64,000 nucleotides of DNA from Sphingobium scionense (GCF_014197035.1 NZ_JACIEU010000003.1:124001-188000); one strand, 5' to 3'; counted from the stretch's first letter, positions 9,127 through 18,323 are shown. The notes: generated by a model from the sequence alone, not told the origin. Numbers and translations: made by a program.

Positions 9127-9792
9127 TTACCGCCCCGGCTCGTCCAGGCTGTAGCCAAGGCCCCGGATGGTGGTGATGACGTCGGCACCCAGCTTCTTGC
9201 GGATGCGCGTCACGAACACTTCGATCGTGTTGGAATCGCGATCGAAATCCTGATCGTAGATATGTTCGATCAACTCGGTGCGGCTGACCACCTTGCCCTT
9301 GTGGTGGAGCAGGTAGGACAGGAGCTTATATTCCTGCGCGGTCAGCTTCACCGGATCGCCCTTCAGCGTCACCTTGCCCGACCGGGTGTCGAGGCGGACG
9401 TCGCCGGCGATCAGTTCGCTCGACGCATTGCCGCTCGCACGACGGATGAGCGCACGCAGGCGGGCGATCAGTTCCTCGCTCTGGAAGGGCTTGGCCAGAT
9501 AATCGTCGGCGCCGGCATCGAGGCCCGCGACCTTGTCCGACCAGCTATCACGCGCGGTCAGTACCAGCACGGGGAAGCTGCGGCCTTCCTTGCGCCAGCG
9601 GTCGAGCACGGTCAGGCCGTCAATCGTCGGCAGGCCCAGGTCCAGGACCACCGCGTCATAATTTTCGGTCGAGCCCAGGAAATGGCCATCCTCACCATCG
9701 GTGGCGAGGTCGACGGCATAGCCGGCCCCTTCCAGCGTGTTCCTGAGCTGCTGGCCCAGGCTCGGTTCATCCTCGACGATCAGCAGGCGCAT
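9127..9792 (-). CDS. OmpR/PhoP-family response regulator
   Basis: A 221-residue two-domain regulator. The receiver domain has the acidic pocket VEDEP near the start, the phosphoacceptor Asp51 in VVLDLGLP, Thr79 in LTARD and Lys101 in LAKPF. The C-terminal winged helix includes LTAQEYKLLSYLLHHKGKVVSRTELIEHIY and the DNA-contact segment SNTIEVFVTRIRKKLG. It is paired with the downstream PhoQ-like kinase and lies 48 bp after a PepSY protein. PepSY-regulator-kinase is a recurrent arrangement, in which the PepSY protein often belongs to the regulon or modulates signalling. Confidence 0.9.
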   Translation of the reverse strand: MRLLIVEDEPSLGQQLRNTLEGAGYAVDLATDGEDGHFLGSTENYDAVVLDLGLPTIDGLTVLDRWRKEGRSFPVLVLTARDSWSDKVAGLDAGADDYLAKPFQSEELIARLRALIRRASGNASSELIAGDVRLDTRSGKVTLKGDPVKLTAQEYKLLSYLLHHKGKVVSRTELIEHIYDQDFDRDSNTIEVFVTRIRKKLGADVITTIRGLGYSLDEPGR

Positions 9793-9840
9793 AGGGTTCC
9801 GTTTCTTGTTATCGATGCAAAGACTGTGGCCGGCACGCGG

Positions 9841-10161
9841 TCAGCGCGCCCAGCCGATGATATCGCCTGTCCGGCCGTCCGCATCAACCCACATCACCTT
9901 GCCGTCCTTCACATATTTCAGACGATAGCGATTGGTGGAGGGATTGAACTCGCTGCCGACATAGGTGGCGCCGCCGACCTGAGCGTCGACCCGGCGCTTG
10001 ATCATCGAAAAGGGCATCACCTGACCATCCAGCATCGCGCGGCGTGCGGCGTCCTGTTCATCACGGCGGCCACCGGCCTCTGCGACCGGTGTCATCAGGG
10101 ACAGGGCCAGTAGGGCGCCCAGTCCGGCAGTCAGGCTCTTGGCGATCATTGTCATGGGCAT
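9841..10161 (-). CDS. Exported PepSY-domain protein
   Basis: A secreted protein of about 106 residues. The N-terminus MPMTMIAKSLTAGLGALLAL is a signal peptide with likely cleavage after VAEA. The mature part carries the PepSY pattern: a helix (DAARRAMLDGQVMPFSMI), then strands reading YVGSEFNP, NRYRLKYV and VMWVDADGRTGDI. PepSY domains are small periplasmic modules often next to two-component systems, as here. Several in-frame ATGs (10179, 10161, 10155, 10149) could be the start and none has a clear ribosome-binding site, so the start is uncertain by up to ten codons. Confidence 0.75.
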   Translation of the reverse strand: MPMTMIAKSLTAGLGALLALSLMTPVAEAGGRRDEQDAARRAMLDGQVMPFSMIKRRVDAQVGGATYVGSEFNPSTNRYRLKYVKDGKVMWVDADGRTGDIIGWAR

Positions 10162-10258
10162 GGCATAGGTGAGGCGCATTGAACAGGTGGTGAATGACGG
10201 CAGGATTATCGATGGGATGTCGGCCGGCATAGCCCGGCCGACATCCCCTGCGCCAAGA

Positions 10259-10984
10259 TCAGCGTTCCAGCGCGTACTGGACCGTCAGGCTGATCGAGGC
10301 GCTGACCTGGCCCGGTTCGACCGGGGTGGGTGCAGCGTCGGCCTTGAAGCGGGCGGCCATCATCGGCATCGGCGCATTGCCGCCGCTGCTGCTTTCCGAG
10401 ATCGAGACCAGCCGGGCCGATCGATAGCCGGCCGCCTGGGCATAGAAATCGGCCTGGGCCTTGGCGGTCTTGAGCGCGGTGGCGCGGGCCTGGGCCTGAA
10501 GCGGGCTCGAATCCTCGATCGAGAAGCTCGGTCCGTTGATGTTGGTCGCACCGGCTTGCACCAGCGTGTCGAGCAGCGCGCCGACCTTCTTCACGTCGCG
10601 GACCTTGACGCTCAACTGGTTCGACGCCTCATAGCCCAGGAAGCGCGGACCGGACGGCTGGCCGTCGCGGTTGCTGTAATCATATTGGGCGTTGAGGTTG
10701 ATGCCGCTGGTCTGGATGTCGGCCTTGGCAATGCCCGCCTTGGCCAGTGCGATGATCAGCCCGTCCATCTTGACGGCATTGTCCTTCATCGCCTGGGCCG
10801 CGGTCTGTGCCTTGGTCTGGACGCCGGTGCCGATGGTCGCGACATCGGGCGCGGCCTCGACGCTTTCGCTGACGTTCAACGTCACCACCGGCGCGGTCTC
10901 GGCGATGGTGACGCTGGTTTGGGCAACAGCCGCAATCGGAAGCGCGGCGGCGCCGAGCGCCATCAGGGCGAGGGCGGATTTCAT
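10259..10984 (-). CDS. SIMPL-domain (DUF541) periplasmic protein
   Basis: A protein of 241 residues with signal peptide MKSALALMALGAAALPIAAVAQ. The mature part shows the DUF541/SIMPL layout: VTLNVSESVEAAPDVATIGTGV near the N-terminus, then GIAKADIQTSGINLNAQYDY and FLGYEASNQLSVKVRDV, ending in a strand (VSASISLTVQYAL). The family is periplasmic or outer-membrane associated and linked to oxidative stress; its mechanism is not settled. GGAG lies 9 bp before the ATG at 10984 but only 3 bp before the ATG at 10990, so 10984 is preferred. Confidence 0.82.
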   Translation of the reverse strand: MKSALALMALGAAALPIAAVAQTSVTIAETAPVVTLNVSESVEAAPDVATIGTGVQTKAQTAAQAMKDNAVKMDGLIIALAKAGIAKADIQTSGINLNAQYDYSNRDGQPSGPRFLGYEASNQLSVKVRDVKKVGALLDTLVQAGATNINGPSFSIEDSSPLQAQARATALKTAKAQADFYAQAAGYRSARLVSISESSSGGNAPMPMMAARFKADAAPTPVEPGQVSASISLTVQYALER

Positions 10985-11123
10985 GGACATTGTCTCCTCT
11001 GTAAGTCCTGCACCCGTTTTGGCCCGGGTGCGATGAATGGACGCTGACATGCGTTGAAAGCCGTCCGACAGCTTTCCGGTTCCACTCTTGCCCCGGCGCT
11101 CGATAGGCCCTAGCTGCACCGCC

Positions 11124-12902
11124 ATGGCAGCACCCATTCTCTCGTTCGAAAATCTCGGCCTCTCGCAGGGCAGCCATTGGCTGTTCCGCCATATCGACAT
11201 TCATGTCGGCCAGCGCGACCGGCTGGCATTGATCGGGCGCAACGGCGCGGGCAAGACGACGCTGCTGAAGCTGATCGGTGGCCAGATCGAGGCGGACGAG
11301 GGCATAAGGTCGGTGCAGCCGGGCGCGCGGGTTATAACGCTGGAACAGGATCCGGACGTCAGCGCCTTCAAGACGCTGCATGATTTCGCGCTGGCGGGGG
11401 ATTTTGCGCCACCCGCCCATGAGGTGGAGGCGATCGCCGACCAGCTCGGCATCGACCTGTCGCGCGAGGCTGCAACCGCCAGCGGTGGTGAGCGTCGCCG
11501 CGCCGCCATTGCCCGCGCGCTGGCGAGCGAACCCGACCTGCTGCTGCTGGACGAGCCGACCAACCATCTGGACATCGCCGCGATCGACTGGCTGGAAAGC
11601 TGGCTGGCGCGTTACAATGGTGCCTTCATCGTCATCAGCCATGACCGCGCTTTCCTCACCCGCCTGACCCGCCAGACGCTGTGGCTCGATCGTGGCCAGA
11701 TGCGCCGCAACGAGATCGGCTTCGGCGGCTTCGAGGACTGGATGGAAGCGGTCTATGCCGAGGAGGCGCGTGCTGCCGAGAAGCTGGACGCCAAGCTCAA
11801 GATCGAGGCGCACTGGCTGGAGCGCGGTGTTACCGCCCGGCGCAAGCGCAACCAGGGGCGGCTGGCCAAGCTGTGGGAGATGCGCGCCCAGCGCGCCGCG
11901 ATGCAGGGGCCGCAGGGGACCGCCAAGATCGCGGTGGCGAGCGACGACAGCAAGACCAAGAGCGTCATCAAGGCCGAGCATGTCACCAAGACCTTCGGTG
12001 ACCGCACCATCATCAACGACTTTTCCCTGCGGGTGCAGCGCGGCGACCGGATCGGCATCGTCGGCGGTAATGGCGCGGGCAAGTCGACCCTGCTCAAGCT
12101 GCTGACCGGTGAATTGGCGCCCGACAGCGGCGCGGTGACGCTGGCCAAGACGCTGGACATGATCTTCATCGACCAGCAGCGCAGCCTGATGCAGGGCGAC
12201 AAGAGCGTGCGCGACGTGCTGGCCGAAGGCGGCGACTGGATCGACGTGCGCGGCATCCGCAAGCATGTCCATGGCTATCTCAAGGACTTTCTGTTCGATC
12301 CCTCTCTGGCCGAGGCGAAGGTCGGCACCCTGTCGGGCGGCGAGCGATCGCGCCTGTTGTTCGCGCGCGAATTTGCCCGCGAATCCAACCTTCTGGTGCT
12401 GGACGAACCGACCAACGACCTTGACCTCGAAACGCTAGACCTGTTGCAGGAAGTCATCGCGGATTATGACGGCACGGTGCTGATCGTCAGCCATGACCGC
12501 GATTTCCTCGATCGCACCGTTACCGTGACCCTGGGCCTCGACGGATCGGGCAAGGTTGACGTGATCGTCGGCGGCTATGCCGACTGGATCGCCAAGCGCG
12601 ATCCGCGCCGTGCGCCAAAGGCGGAGAAGAAGGAGGCTGCGGCCCCGACGCCGCCCAAGCCCGCCTCGACCAAGCTGACCTACAAGGACCAGCGCGACCT
12701 CGACCTGCTACCCCAGAAGATCGAGGAACTGGAAGCGGCGATCGCCCGCGACGAAGAGGCTCTGGCCGACCCGGCACTCTATACCCGCGATCCCAAGAAA
12801 TTCGCCGCGCTGACCGCTGCGATCGAGAAGGCGCGGGCGGAGAAGGACGCGGCCGAGGAACGCTGGCTGGAACTGGCGGAGAAGGCCGAGGGGCTAGGCT
12901 GA
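11124..12902 (+). CDS. uup: ABC-F family ATPase, Uup-like
   Basis: A cytoplasmic 592-residue protein with two ABC ATPase domains and no membrane segments. Walker A motifs are GRNGAGKTT (from residue 38) and GGNGAGKST. The signatures are ASGGERRRA and LSGGERSR, and the Walker B segments are LLLLDEPTNHLD and LLVLDEPTNDLD. A Pro/Ala/Lys-rich linker leads to a C-terminal coiled-coil (QKIEELEAAIARDEEALAD) typical of Uup. ABC-F proteins act on ribosomes, and Uup has also been linked to DNA branch handling. The ATG at 11124 is chosen because upstream codons do not match the family. Confidence 0.85.
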   Translation: MAAPILSFENLGLSQGSHWLFRHIDIHVGQRDRLALIGRNGAGKTTLLKLIGGQIEADEGIRSVQPGARVITLEQDPDVSAFKTLHDFALAGDFAPPAHEVEAIADQLGIDLSREAATASGGERRRAAIARALASEPDLLLLDEPTNHLDIAAIDWLESWLARYNGAFIVISHDRAFLTRLTRQTLWLDRGQMRRNEIGFGGFEDWMEAVYAEEARAAEKLDAKLKIEAHWLERGVTARRKRNQGRLAKLWEMRAQRAAMQGPQGTAKIAVASDDSKTKSVIKAEHVTKTFGDRTIINDFSLRVQRGDRIGIVGGNGAGKSTLLKLLTGELAPDSGAVTLAKTLDMIFIDQQRSLMQGDKSVRDVLAEGGDWIDVRGIRKHVHGYLKDFLFDPSLAEAKVGTLSGGERSRLLFAREFARESNLLVLDEPTNDLDLETLDLLQEVIADYDGTVLIVSHDRDFLDRTVTVTLGLDGSGKVDVIVGGYADWIAKRDPRRAPKAEKKEAAAPTPPKPASTKLTYKDQRDLDLLPQKIEELEAAIARDEEALADPALYTRDPKKFAALTAAIEKARAEKDAAEERWLELAEKAEGLG

Positions 12903-12963
12903 GCCCCTTGCGCTGCCCCCTGCATCTGATAGCCAGACGGCGTCGAGACTTCAGGATGGTTGC

Positions 12964-13722
12964 ATGATCGATACCGACAGGGACTGGCGGATATGGGGTG
13001 AGACCGACCCCTATTATGGCGTGGTCTCCGCGCCTCAGTTCCGACGCGAACAGGTCGATCTCGACGCATTTTTCCAGACCGGCGACGCCTATATCCAGGA
13101 ACGGCTTGGCCGGCTGGAACGGCAACTGGGGACGCTCCCGCGTCGTCGGGCACTGGATTTCGGGTGCGGCGTTGGCCGCGTCGCGCTGCCGCTGGCGGGA
13201 TTGTTCGACGAGGTGGTCGGGCTGGATGTCGCGCCGGGCATGCTCAAGGAGGCCGAGCGGCTGCGGCTGGAGCGCGGCATCGGCAATGCCCATTTTCGCC
13301 AGTCCGACGACCGGCTGAGCACGGCAGTCGGCGAGTTCGACTTCGTCCATAGCTATATCGTGTTCCAGCATATCGCGGTCGAGCGCGGCCTGCCGCTGAT
13401 CGGGCGCCTGCTCGATCATGTGGCGATCGGCGGAATGGCCAGTATCCATGTGGCGATCCGGCGCGGTGATACGCCGGTTCGTGCCGCCTTCTATCGAGCG
13501 CGCACCCATATTCCCGGGCTGCAGCGGCTGGTCCATCGGCTGCGCGGCAAGAAGCCGAGCGAGCCGATGATGCAGATGAACGAATATCCGGTGTCCGCCA
13601 TCTTCGCGATGATGCACCTGCGCGGCTTTGGCCAGGCGCTGGTCGATGTGGAGCGGCATGGCCGTTTCCTGACCATGCATATCGCGGCGCGACGGATCAG
13701 CCCGACGGAGATTCTGCCATGA
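12964..13722 (+). CDS. Class I SAM-dependent methyltransferase
   Basis: A 252-residue protein with a Rossmann-type SAM-binding domain. Motif I is LDFGCGVGRVALPLA, followed by EVVGLDVAPGMLKEAERL (motif II), then FDFVHSYIVFQHI. This layout resembles methyltransferase type 11/12 domains. The substrate is unknown. CAGGA sits 8 bp before the ATG. Its stop overlaps the next gene's start (ATGA), suggesting coupled translation with the VIT-family transporter, although no functional link is evident. Confidence 0.8.
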   Translation: MIDTDRDWRIWGETDPYYGVVSAPQFRREQVDLDAFFQTGDAYIQERLGRLERQLGTLPRRRALDFGCGVGRVALPLAGLFDEVVGLDVAPGMLKEAERLRLERGIGNAHFRQSDDRLSTAVGEFDFVHSYIVFQHIAVERGLPLIGRLLDHVAIGGMASIHVAIRRGDTPVRAAFYRARTHIPGLQRLVHRLRGKKPSEPMMQMNEYPVSAIFAMMHLRGFGQALVDVERHGRFLTMHIAARRISPTEILP

Positions 13723-14432
13723 CCACGCCGCGCGTCGAGCCACCCCGGCCGCATCATGCCGTTCATTATGTCAACCGGGTCGGCTGGTTGCGCGCCGCCG
13801 TATTGGGGGCCAATGACGGCATCGTGTCGACCGCCAGCCTGATGACCGGCATCGCCGCATCGGGCGCGACGGGTGAGTCCATATTATTGTCGGGGATTGC
13901 CGCGCTGGTGGCGGGCGCGATGTCGATGGCAGCGGGCGAATATGTGTCGGTGAGCGCGCAGTCGGATACTGAACGTGCCGATCTTGCCAAGGAAAAGAAG
14001 GCGCTGGCGACGCAACCTCATGCCGAATGGGAGGAGTTGCGCGACATCTATGTCGAGCGTGGCCTGACCGTTGATCTGGCCGCGCAGGTCGCGCACCAGT
14101 TGATGGAGGCTGATCCCTTGGGTGCCCATGCCCGCGACGAGCTTGGCATTTCCGACCTGAGCACGCCGCGCCCCGTGCAGGCGGGGCTGGCCTCGGCGGC
14201 AAGCTTTGCCTGCGGCGCCGCGCCGCCGGTGCTGGCGGCCGCGATTGCGCCGTCGCTCGCCGGGATCAGCGTCGTGCCGGTCTCGCTGCTCTGCCTGTTG
14301 CTGCTGGGCTATGTCGGGGCGCGGCTGGGCGGGGCACGGCCGGGCCGGTCGATGCTGCGCACTGTCTTCTGGGGCGCGCTGGCGATGGCAGTGACGGCCG
14401 CGGCAGGCCATCTTTTCGGCGCTGCGATATGA
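13719..14432 (+). CDS. VIT/CCC1-family iron/manganese transporter
   Basis: A 237-residue membrane protein. The family motif GANDGIVSTASLMTGI is at the first helix, followed by the metal-site helix GAMSMAAGEYVSVSAQSDTE and the acidic/basic cytosolic segment ERADLAKEKKAL. Three further hydrophobic stretches fill the C-terminal half. VIT1/CCC1 relatives move Fe2+ or Mn2+ out of the cytosol; a detoxification role is inferred. It overlaps the methyltransferase by 4 bp and precedes the glutathione peroxidase by 39 bp, so metal and oxidative stress genes lie side by side. Confidence 0.85.
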   Translation: MTTPRVEPPRPHHAVHYVNRVGWLRAAVLGANDGIVSTASLMTGIAASGATGESILLSGIAALVAGAMSMAAGEYVSVSAQSDTERADLAKEKKALATQPHAEWEELRDIYVERGLTVDLAAQVAHQLMEADPLGAHARDELGISDLSTPRPVQAGLASAASFACGAAPPVLAAAIAPSLAGISVVPVSLLCLLLLGYVGARLGGARPGRSMLRTVFWGALAMAVTAAAGHLFGAAI

Positions 14433-14471
14433 TGGCAAGGTCCGCCGCCTGATATCCAAGGGAGATGATGC

Positions 14472-15017
14472 ATGACCGACATTCAGCAGATACAGCTCAA
14501 GACCATCAAGGGCGCCGACGCGACCCTCGCCGATTATGCCGGCAAGGTGGTGCTCGCGGTCAATGTCGCCTCCAAATGTGGGCTGACGCCGCAATATGAG
14601 GGGCTGGAAAAGCTCTATGCCGATTATCGGGACAAGGGGCTGGTGGTTGCGGGCTTCCCGGCCAATGATTTCGGTGCACAGGAGCCGGGCAGCAATGACG
14701 AGATCGCCACCTTCTGCACCACCAATTTCGGCGTCGATTTCCCGATGTTCGAGAAGATCGTGGTCAGCGGGCCGGACAAGCATCCGCTCTACGCCGCGCT
14801 GACGAGCGCACTGCCCGAGGCGCAGGGCGATGGTGACAGCTTCCGCGAGCGGCTCAAGGGCTATGGCATGACGCCCAATCCGGTGCCGGAGATACTGTGG
14901 AATTTCGAGAAGTTCGTGATTGCCAAGGATGGCAGCGTCGCGGCCCGTTTCGCGCCGACGACGGCGCCCGACGATCCGGCGCTGGTGGCCGCGATCGAAG
15001 CCGAACTGGCGAAATAA
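14472..15017 (+). CDS. Glutathione peroxidase family protein
   Basis: A 181-residue thiol peroxidase that reduces hydroperoxides. The active-site Cys36 is in NVASKCGLTPQY, where some homologues have selenocysteine. The Gln in FGAQEPGSNDEI and the Trp in ILWNFEKFVI complete the usual tetrad. A second cysteine in TFCTTNFGVDFPMF could be the resolving cysteine of a thioredoxin-dependent enzyme. GGAG lies 8 bp before the ATG, and a strong hairpin follows the stop. No signal peptide is seen, so the enzyme should be cytoplasmic. Confidence 0.9.
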   Translation: MTDIQQIQLKTIKGADATLADYAGKVVLAVNVASKCGLTPQYEGLEKLYADYRDKGLVVAGFPANDFGAQEPGSNDEIATFCTTNFGVDFPMFEKIVVSGPDKHPLYAALTSALPEAQGDGDSFRERLKGYGMTPNPVPEILWNFEKFVIAKDGSVAARFAPTTAPDDPALVAAIEAELAK

Positions 15018-15024
15018 GCGTGCG

Positions 15025-15058
15025 ACGGGTGGCGTGTCTGCGTGCGCCACCCGTTTTA
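15025..15058 (+). terminator. Rho-independent terminator after the glutathione peroxidase gene
   Basis: A 10-bp perfect stem (ACGGGTGGCG / CGCCACCCGT) at 15025-15034 and 15045-15054 with a 10-nt loop, followed by TTTATC. It begins 8 bp after the stop codon and separates this transcript from the peptidase at 15118. Confidence 0.75.
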
Positions 15059-15117
15059 TCCGGTAGCCGCCCGCAAGGTGGCGCGTTTTCCCTTTGATTC
15101 GGTGAAGTTACGAACCC

Positions 15118-16434
15118 ATGCGACAGACTATCGTGAAGGCGGCGCTGTGCGGCGCGATGCTGCTGGCGACCACGGCACAGGCGGCGCTGAGCCCGGCCGA
15201 GCAGAAGATCGGCGCCAGCGTCGATGCGGGCCATGAGCCGGCGATCGCTCTCCTCGAAAAGATCGTGAACCAGAATAGCGGGTCGATGAACATCGCCGGC
15301 GTCAAGGCGGTGGCCGACATGCTGCGTCCCGAGTTCGAGGCGCTGGGCTTTGCCGTCACCTGGAAACCGATGGATCAAGTGAAGCGGGCTGGCCATTTCA
15401 TCGCCGTGCATAAGGGCAAGGCCGGCACGACGAAGATGCTGCTGATCGGCCATCTCGACACCGTGTTCGAGCCGGACTCGCCGTTCCAGACCTTCAAGCG
15501 CGATGGCGACTGGGCCGCCGGACCGGGTGTCGGCGACGACAAGGGTGGGGTGGTGACGATGCTGCTGGCCCTGAAGGCGATGCAGGCGGCCGACACGCTC
15601 AAGAACGCCAATATCGAAGTGGTGCTGACCGGTGACGAGGAGGATTCGGGCGATCCGGTCTCGATCTCGCGCGCCGATCTGATCGCGGCCGGCAAGCGTG
15701 CCGACGTGGCGCTCGATTTCGAGGGGCTGAGCCGCGAGGACGGCAAGGATATGGGCTCGATCGCGCGCCGTTCCTCCAACAGCTGGACGCTGACCACCAG
15801 CGGCAAGTCGGCGCACAGCTCGGGCATCTTCTCGGCGGCCGCCGGCGACGGCGCCGTCTATGAAATGGCGCGGATCATCACCGCTTTCCGCAAGGAATTG
15901 CCGGAGCCGAACCTGACCTTCAATGTCGGCCTGATCGGTGGCGGCCAGAGCGCCGATGTCGACAAGGATGGCGTGCGCATTGCGGTGACCGGCAAGACCA
16001 ACATCATCCCGCCGATCGCGGTGGCCAAGGGCGATTTCCGCACCCTCAGCCAGGATCAGACCGAGCGGGTGCGGGCGAAGATGCAGGCGATCGTCGATAG
16101 CGGCCATCTGCCCGGCACCGGCGCCGGCATCGCCTTTGACCTCGGCTATCCCTCCATGGCGCCAACGGCGGGCAACCGCGCGCTGCTCGCCAAATTGAAT
16201 GGCATCAACAAGGATCTGGGCCTGCCCGACATGCCCGAGCTTGATCCGCTCAAGCGCGGCGCGGGCGATATCAGCTTCGTCGCGCAGGATGTCGACGGAC
16301 TGGTGGGGCTGGGCCTCGCTTCGACCGGCGACCATAGTCCGGCGGAAAAGGCGGACCTGTCCACCATGCCGCGCCAGGCCAAGCGGGCGGCGATGCTGAT
16401 GACCCGGCTGTCGGCCGAGAAGGGCCGGAAATGA
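15118..16434 (+). CDS. Exported M20-family metallopeptidase (glutamate carboxypeptidase-like)
   Basis: A 438-residue zinc peptidase. The N-terminus MRQTIVKAALCGAMLLATTA is a signal peptide, with cleavage likely at AQA. Metal and catalytic motifs are LLIGHLDTVFEP (His-x-Asp), GPGVGDDKGG (bridging Asp) and LTGDEEDSG (Glu-Glu). GKSAHSSGIFSAAAG belongs to the dimerisation domain. The protein resembles carboxypeptidase G2 and related glutamate carboxypeptidases, so it probably removes C-terminal residues from small periplasmic peptides or folate-like compounds. Exact substrate unknown. It lies alone behind a terminator. Confidence 0.85.
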   Translation: MRQTIVKAALCGAMLLATTAQAALSPAEQKIGASVDAGHEPAIALLEKIVNQNSGSMNIAGVKAVADMLRPEFEALGFAVTWKPMDQVKRAGHFIAVHKGKAGTTKMLLIGHLDTVFEPDSPFQTFKRDGDWAAGPGVGDDKGGVVTMLLALKAMQAADTLKNANIEVVLTGDEEDSGDPVSISRADLIAAGKRADVALDFEGLSREDGKDMGSIARRSSNSWTLTTSGKSAHSSGIFSAAAGDGAVYEMARIITAFRKELPEPNLTFNVGLIGGGQSADVDKDGVRIAVTGKTNIIPPIAVAKGDFRTLSQDQTERVRAKMQAIVDSGHLPGTGAGIAFDLGYPSMAPTAGNRALLAKLNGINKDLGLPDMPELDPLKRGAGDISFVAQDVDGLVGLGLASTGDHSPAEKADLSTMPRQAKRAAMLMTRLSAEKGRK

Positions 16435-16487
16435 TCGACCTTGGGGCGCCCGCTTTCGCCGGCGCCCGATAGCGGCTAGAGGAAGCC

Positions 16488-17132
16488 ATGCTGCCGCCCG
16501 CGCCCGCCCTCGCCACCCATATCGGACCCGTGCTGGAGGCGTTGAGCCTGATCGGCACCTTCGTCTTCGGTGCGTCGGGGGCGCTTGCCGCGGCGCGACT
16601 GCGGCAGACATTGGTGACCTTCGCCTTCTTCGCCCTGTTGACAGGGGTGGGTGGGGGCACGGTCCGCGACCTGCTGATCGACGCGCCGGTCTTCTGGATC
16701 CACGATCCGGCGCCCTCCATCGTCTGCATGGCGGCGGCGGTCACGGTCTGGATCACGCCGCGGCGCTGGTGGAGCGATCATGCGCTCGACTGGCTCGATG
16801 CGATTGGTCTGGCTGCCTTCGCGGTCTTCGGCGCGGCCAAGGCGATGAGCTTTGGCGTGCCGCCCTTCGTTGCCGGCATGATGGGCGTGGTCACCGGCTG
16901 CGTCGGCGGGATCATGCGTGACACGCTGGCAGGCGAGCCGTCGATCCTGCTGCGCCCCGAACTATACGTTACGGCGGCGGCGTTCGCCTCCGGCCTGTTC
17001 GTGCTTTTGCGGCTGGCCGGGCTGGATGTGCCGGTCGCCGGCGTGATCGCGGCGCTGCTGGGCTTTGGCCTGCGGGCGCTGGCGATCCGGCGCGGGCTGG
17101 GCCTGCCCGCCTATAAGGATGCGGACCTCTAG
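16488..17132 (+). CDS. TRIC/UPF0126 (YicG-like) cation channel family protein
   Basis: A 214-residue inner-membrane protein built from two homologous halves of about three helices each. Half one has GTFVFGASGALAAARLR and GVGGGTVRDLLID; half two has GLAAFAVFGAAKAMSFGV and GCVGGIMRDTLAGE. The repeated glycine-rich GG-x(2)-RD motif marks the bacterial TRIC-like family, whose members conduct monovalent cations. GAGG lies 5-6 bp before the ATG. Its 3' end overlaps the convergent LysE-family gene by 4 bp. A physiological role is not indicated by the neighbours. Confidence 0.85.
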   Translation: MLPPAPALATHIGPVLEALSLIGTFVFGASGALAAARLRQTLVTFAFFALLTGVGGGTVRDLLIDAPVFWIHDPAPSIVCMAAAVTVWITPRRWWSDHALDWLDAIGLAAFAVFGAAKAMSFGVPPFVAGMMGVVTGCVGGIMRDTLAGEPSILLRPELYVTAAAFASGLFVLLRLAGLDVPVAGVIAALLGFGLRALAIRRGLGLPAYKDADL

Positions 17133-17755
17133 CGTTCCACCGCCATCCGCACGGCGAGGCCACCCAGCACCGTGCCCATGAACCAGCGCTGGATCGTCAA
17201 CCAGCGCGGCCGGGTGCCGAGGAAACCGACGATCGATCCGGCAAGGCAGGCGATGATGGCGTTAACCGACAGGCTGATGACGATCTGGGTCGCGCCCAGG
17301 ATCAGCGACTGACCCAGCACATGGCCGCGCGCCGGATCGACGAACTGGGGCAGCAGCGAGAGATAGATCATCGCCACCTTGGGATTGAGCAGGTTGGTGA
17401 GCAGCCCCATGGCAAACAGCTTGCGCGGGCCATCAAGTGGCAATTGCTTCACTTGAAAGGGCGAACGGCCGCCGGGGCGCACGGCATTCCAGGCGAGCCA
17501 CAGCAGATAGAGCGCGCCGCCCAGTCGCAGCACGTCATAGGCGAACGGGACCGCCATCAGCAGCGCGGTGATGCCGAAGGCGGCGGCCACCATGTAGAAG
17601 AGGAAGCCGCAGGCGACGCCGAGCAGCGAGACCATGCCGGCGGCGCGCCCCTGGCTGATCGATCGCGAGATCAGGTAGATCATGTTCGGCCCCGGCGTCA
17701 GCACCATGCCGAGCGAGATGAGGGCGAAGGCGGCAAGATGCGCGGCGCTGGGCAT
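17129..17755 (-). CDS. LysE/RhtB-family amino-acid exporter
   Basis: A 208-residue membrane protein with about six hydrophobic segments. The family hallmark TPGPNMIYLISRSISQGR is at residues 21-38, followed by GMVSLLGVACG; NLLNPKVAMIYLSLLPQFVDP forms the central re-entrant region. Such proteins export amino acids such as homoserine, threonine or lysine; the substrate here cannot be read from the sequence. The gene is convergent with the TRIC gene. A 103-bp gap separates it from the MaoC gene upstream. Confidence 0.87.
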   Translation of the reverse strand: MPSAAHLAAFALISLGMVLTPGPNMIYLISRSISQGRAAGMVSLLGVACGFLFYMVAAAFGITALLMAVPFAYDVLRLGGALYLLWLAWNAVRPGGRSPFQVKQLPLDGPRKLFAMGLLTNLLNPKVAMIYLSLLPQFVDPARGHVLGQSLILGATQIVISLSVNAIIACLAGSIVGFLGTRPRWLTIQRWFMGTVLGGLAVRMAVER

Positions 17756-17858
17756 GGCTGGGTTCCCCGGATGAGCGTTCGGCTTCGTCTAGGGATGCAC
17801 GATCAGCGCCGACAGGTCCGGGGGACAGCAATTGGCCACCCCCGGATATGGACGCAGG

Positions 17859-18323
17859 TCAGGCCGGGCGGGTGCGCCACATGGCGATCGGGCACATGGT
17901 CAGCACGGGTTCGTCCTTCTGGTTGTAGAGCGTCACCTTGTTGCGGACGATGCCCATTTCCGGGCGGCTCTGCGAAATTTTCTTGTTGATCACCTCGTTG
18001 GTGCCGCGCAGCGTGTCGCCGGGGCGGACCGGGCGCAGCCAGCGCAGTTCATCGACGCCCATCGCGCCCAGGCTGGCCGCCTGATGACCCGGTTGCTTCT
18101 GCATCTCGGCGACGAACATCTTCATGAACAGGGCTGTGGTGTGCCAGCCGCTGGCCGAGATGGTGCGGAAATGGGTCGTGGCCGCCGCCTCGTCCGACAG
18201 ATGGAAGGGCTGGGGATCGAATTCCGCGGCAAAGGCGATCGTTTCCTCGCGCGACAGGGTCAGCGGCCCGAACGCCACGCTGTCGCCTATCTCGATATCC
18301 TCGAAATAGAGAATCTCGTCCAT
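17859..18323 (-). CDS. MaoC-family (hotdog) dehydratase
   Basis: A 154-residue single hotdog-fold protein. The hydratase-2 motif appears as EFDPQPFHLSDEAA, where the Asp and His would be the catalytic pair. GWHTTALFMKMFV and LRPVRPGDTLRG are also typical of MaoC-like enoyl-CoA hydratases. It may hydrate an enoyl-CoA in fatty acid or branched acid metabolism; the substrate is not known. GGAG lies 9 bp before the ATG. Phosphatase genes flank it upstream, so there is no functional context. Confidence 0.83.
   Translation of the reverse strand: MDEILYFEDIEIGDSVAFGPLTLSREETIAFAAEFDPQPFHLSDEAAATTHFRTISASGWHTTALFMKMFVAEMQKQPGHQAASLGAMGVDELRWLRPVRPGDTLRGTNEVINKKISQSRPEMGIVRNKVTLYNQKDEPVLTMCPIAMWRTRPA

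Noticed and set aside
7597..10113. Very long + strand open frame (838 codons) across the kinase and regulator genes
   Set aside because: It is antisense to a clear two-component system. Its translation is His/Arg/Gln-rich with no domain, as expected of GC-rich shadow frames.
16440..16470. GGGCGCC/GGCGCCC inverted repeat after the M20 peptidase as a terminator
   Set aside because: No T-tract follows, and such short GC palindromes are expected by chance at this base composition.
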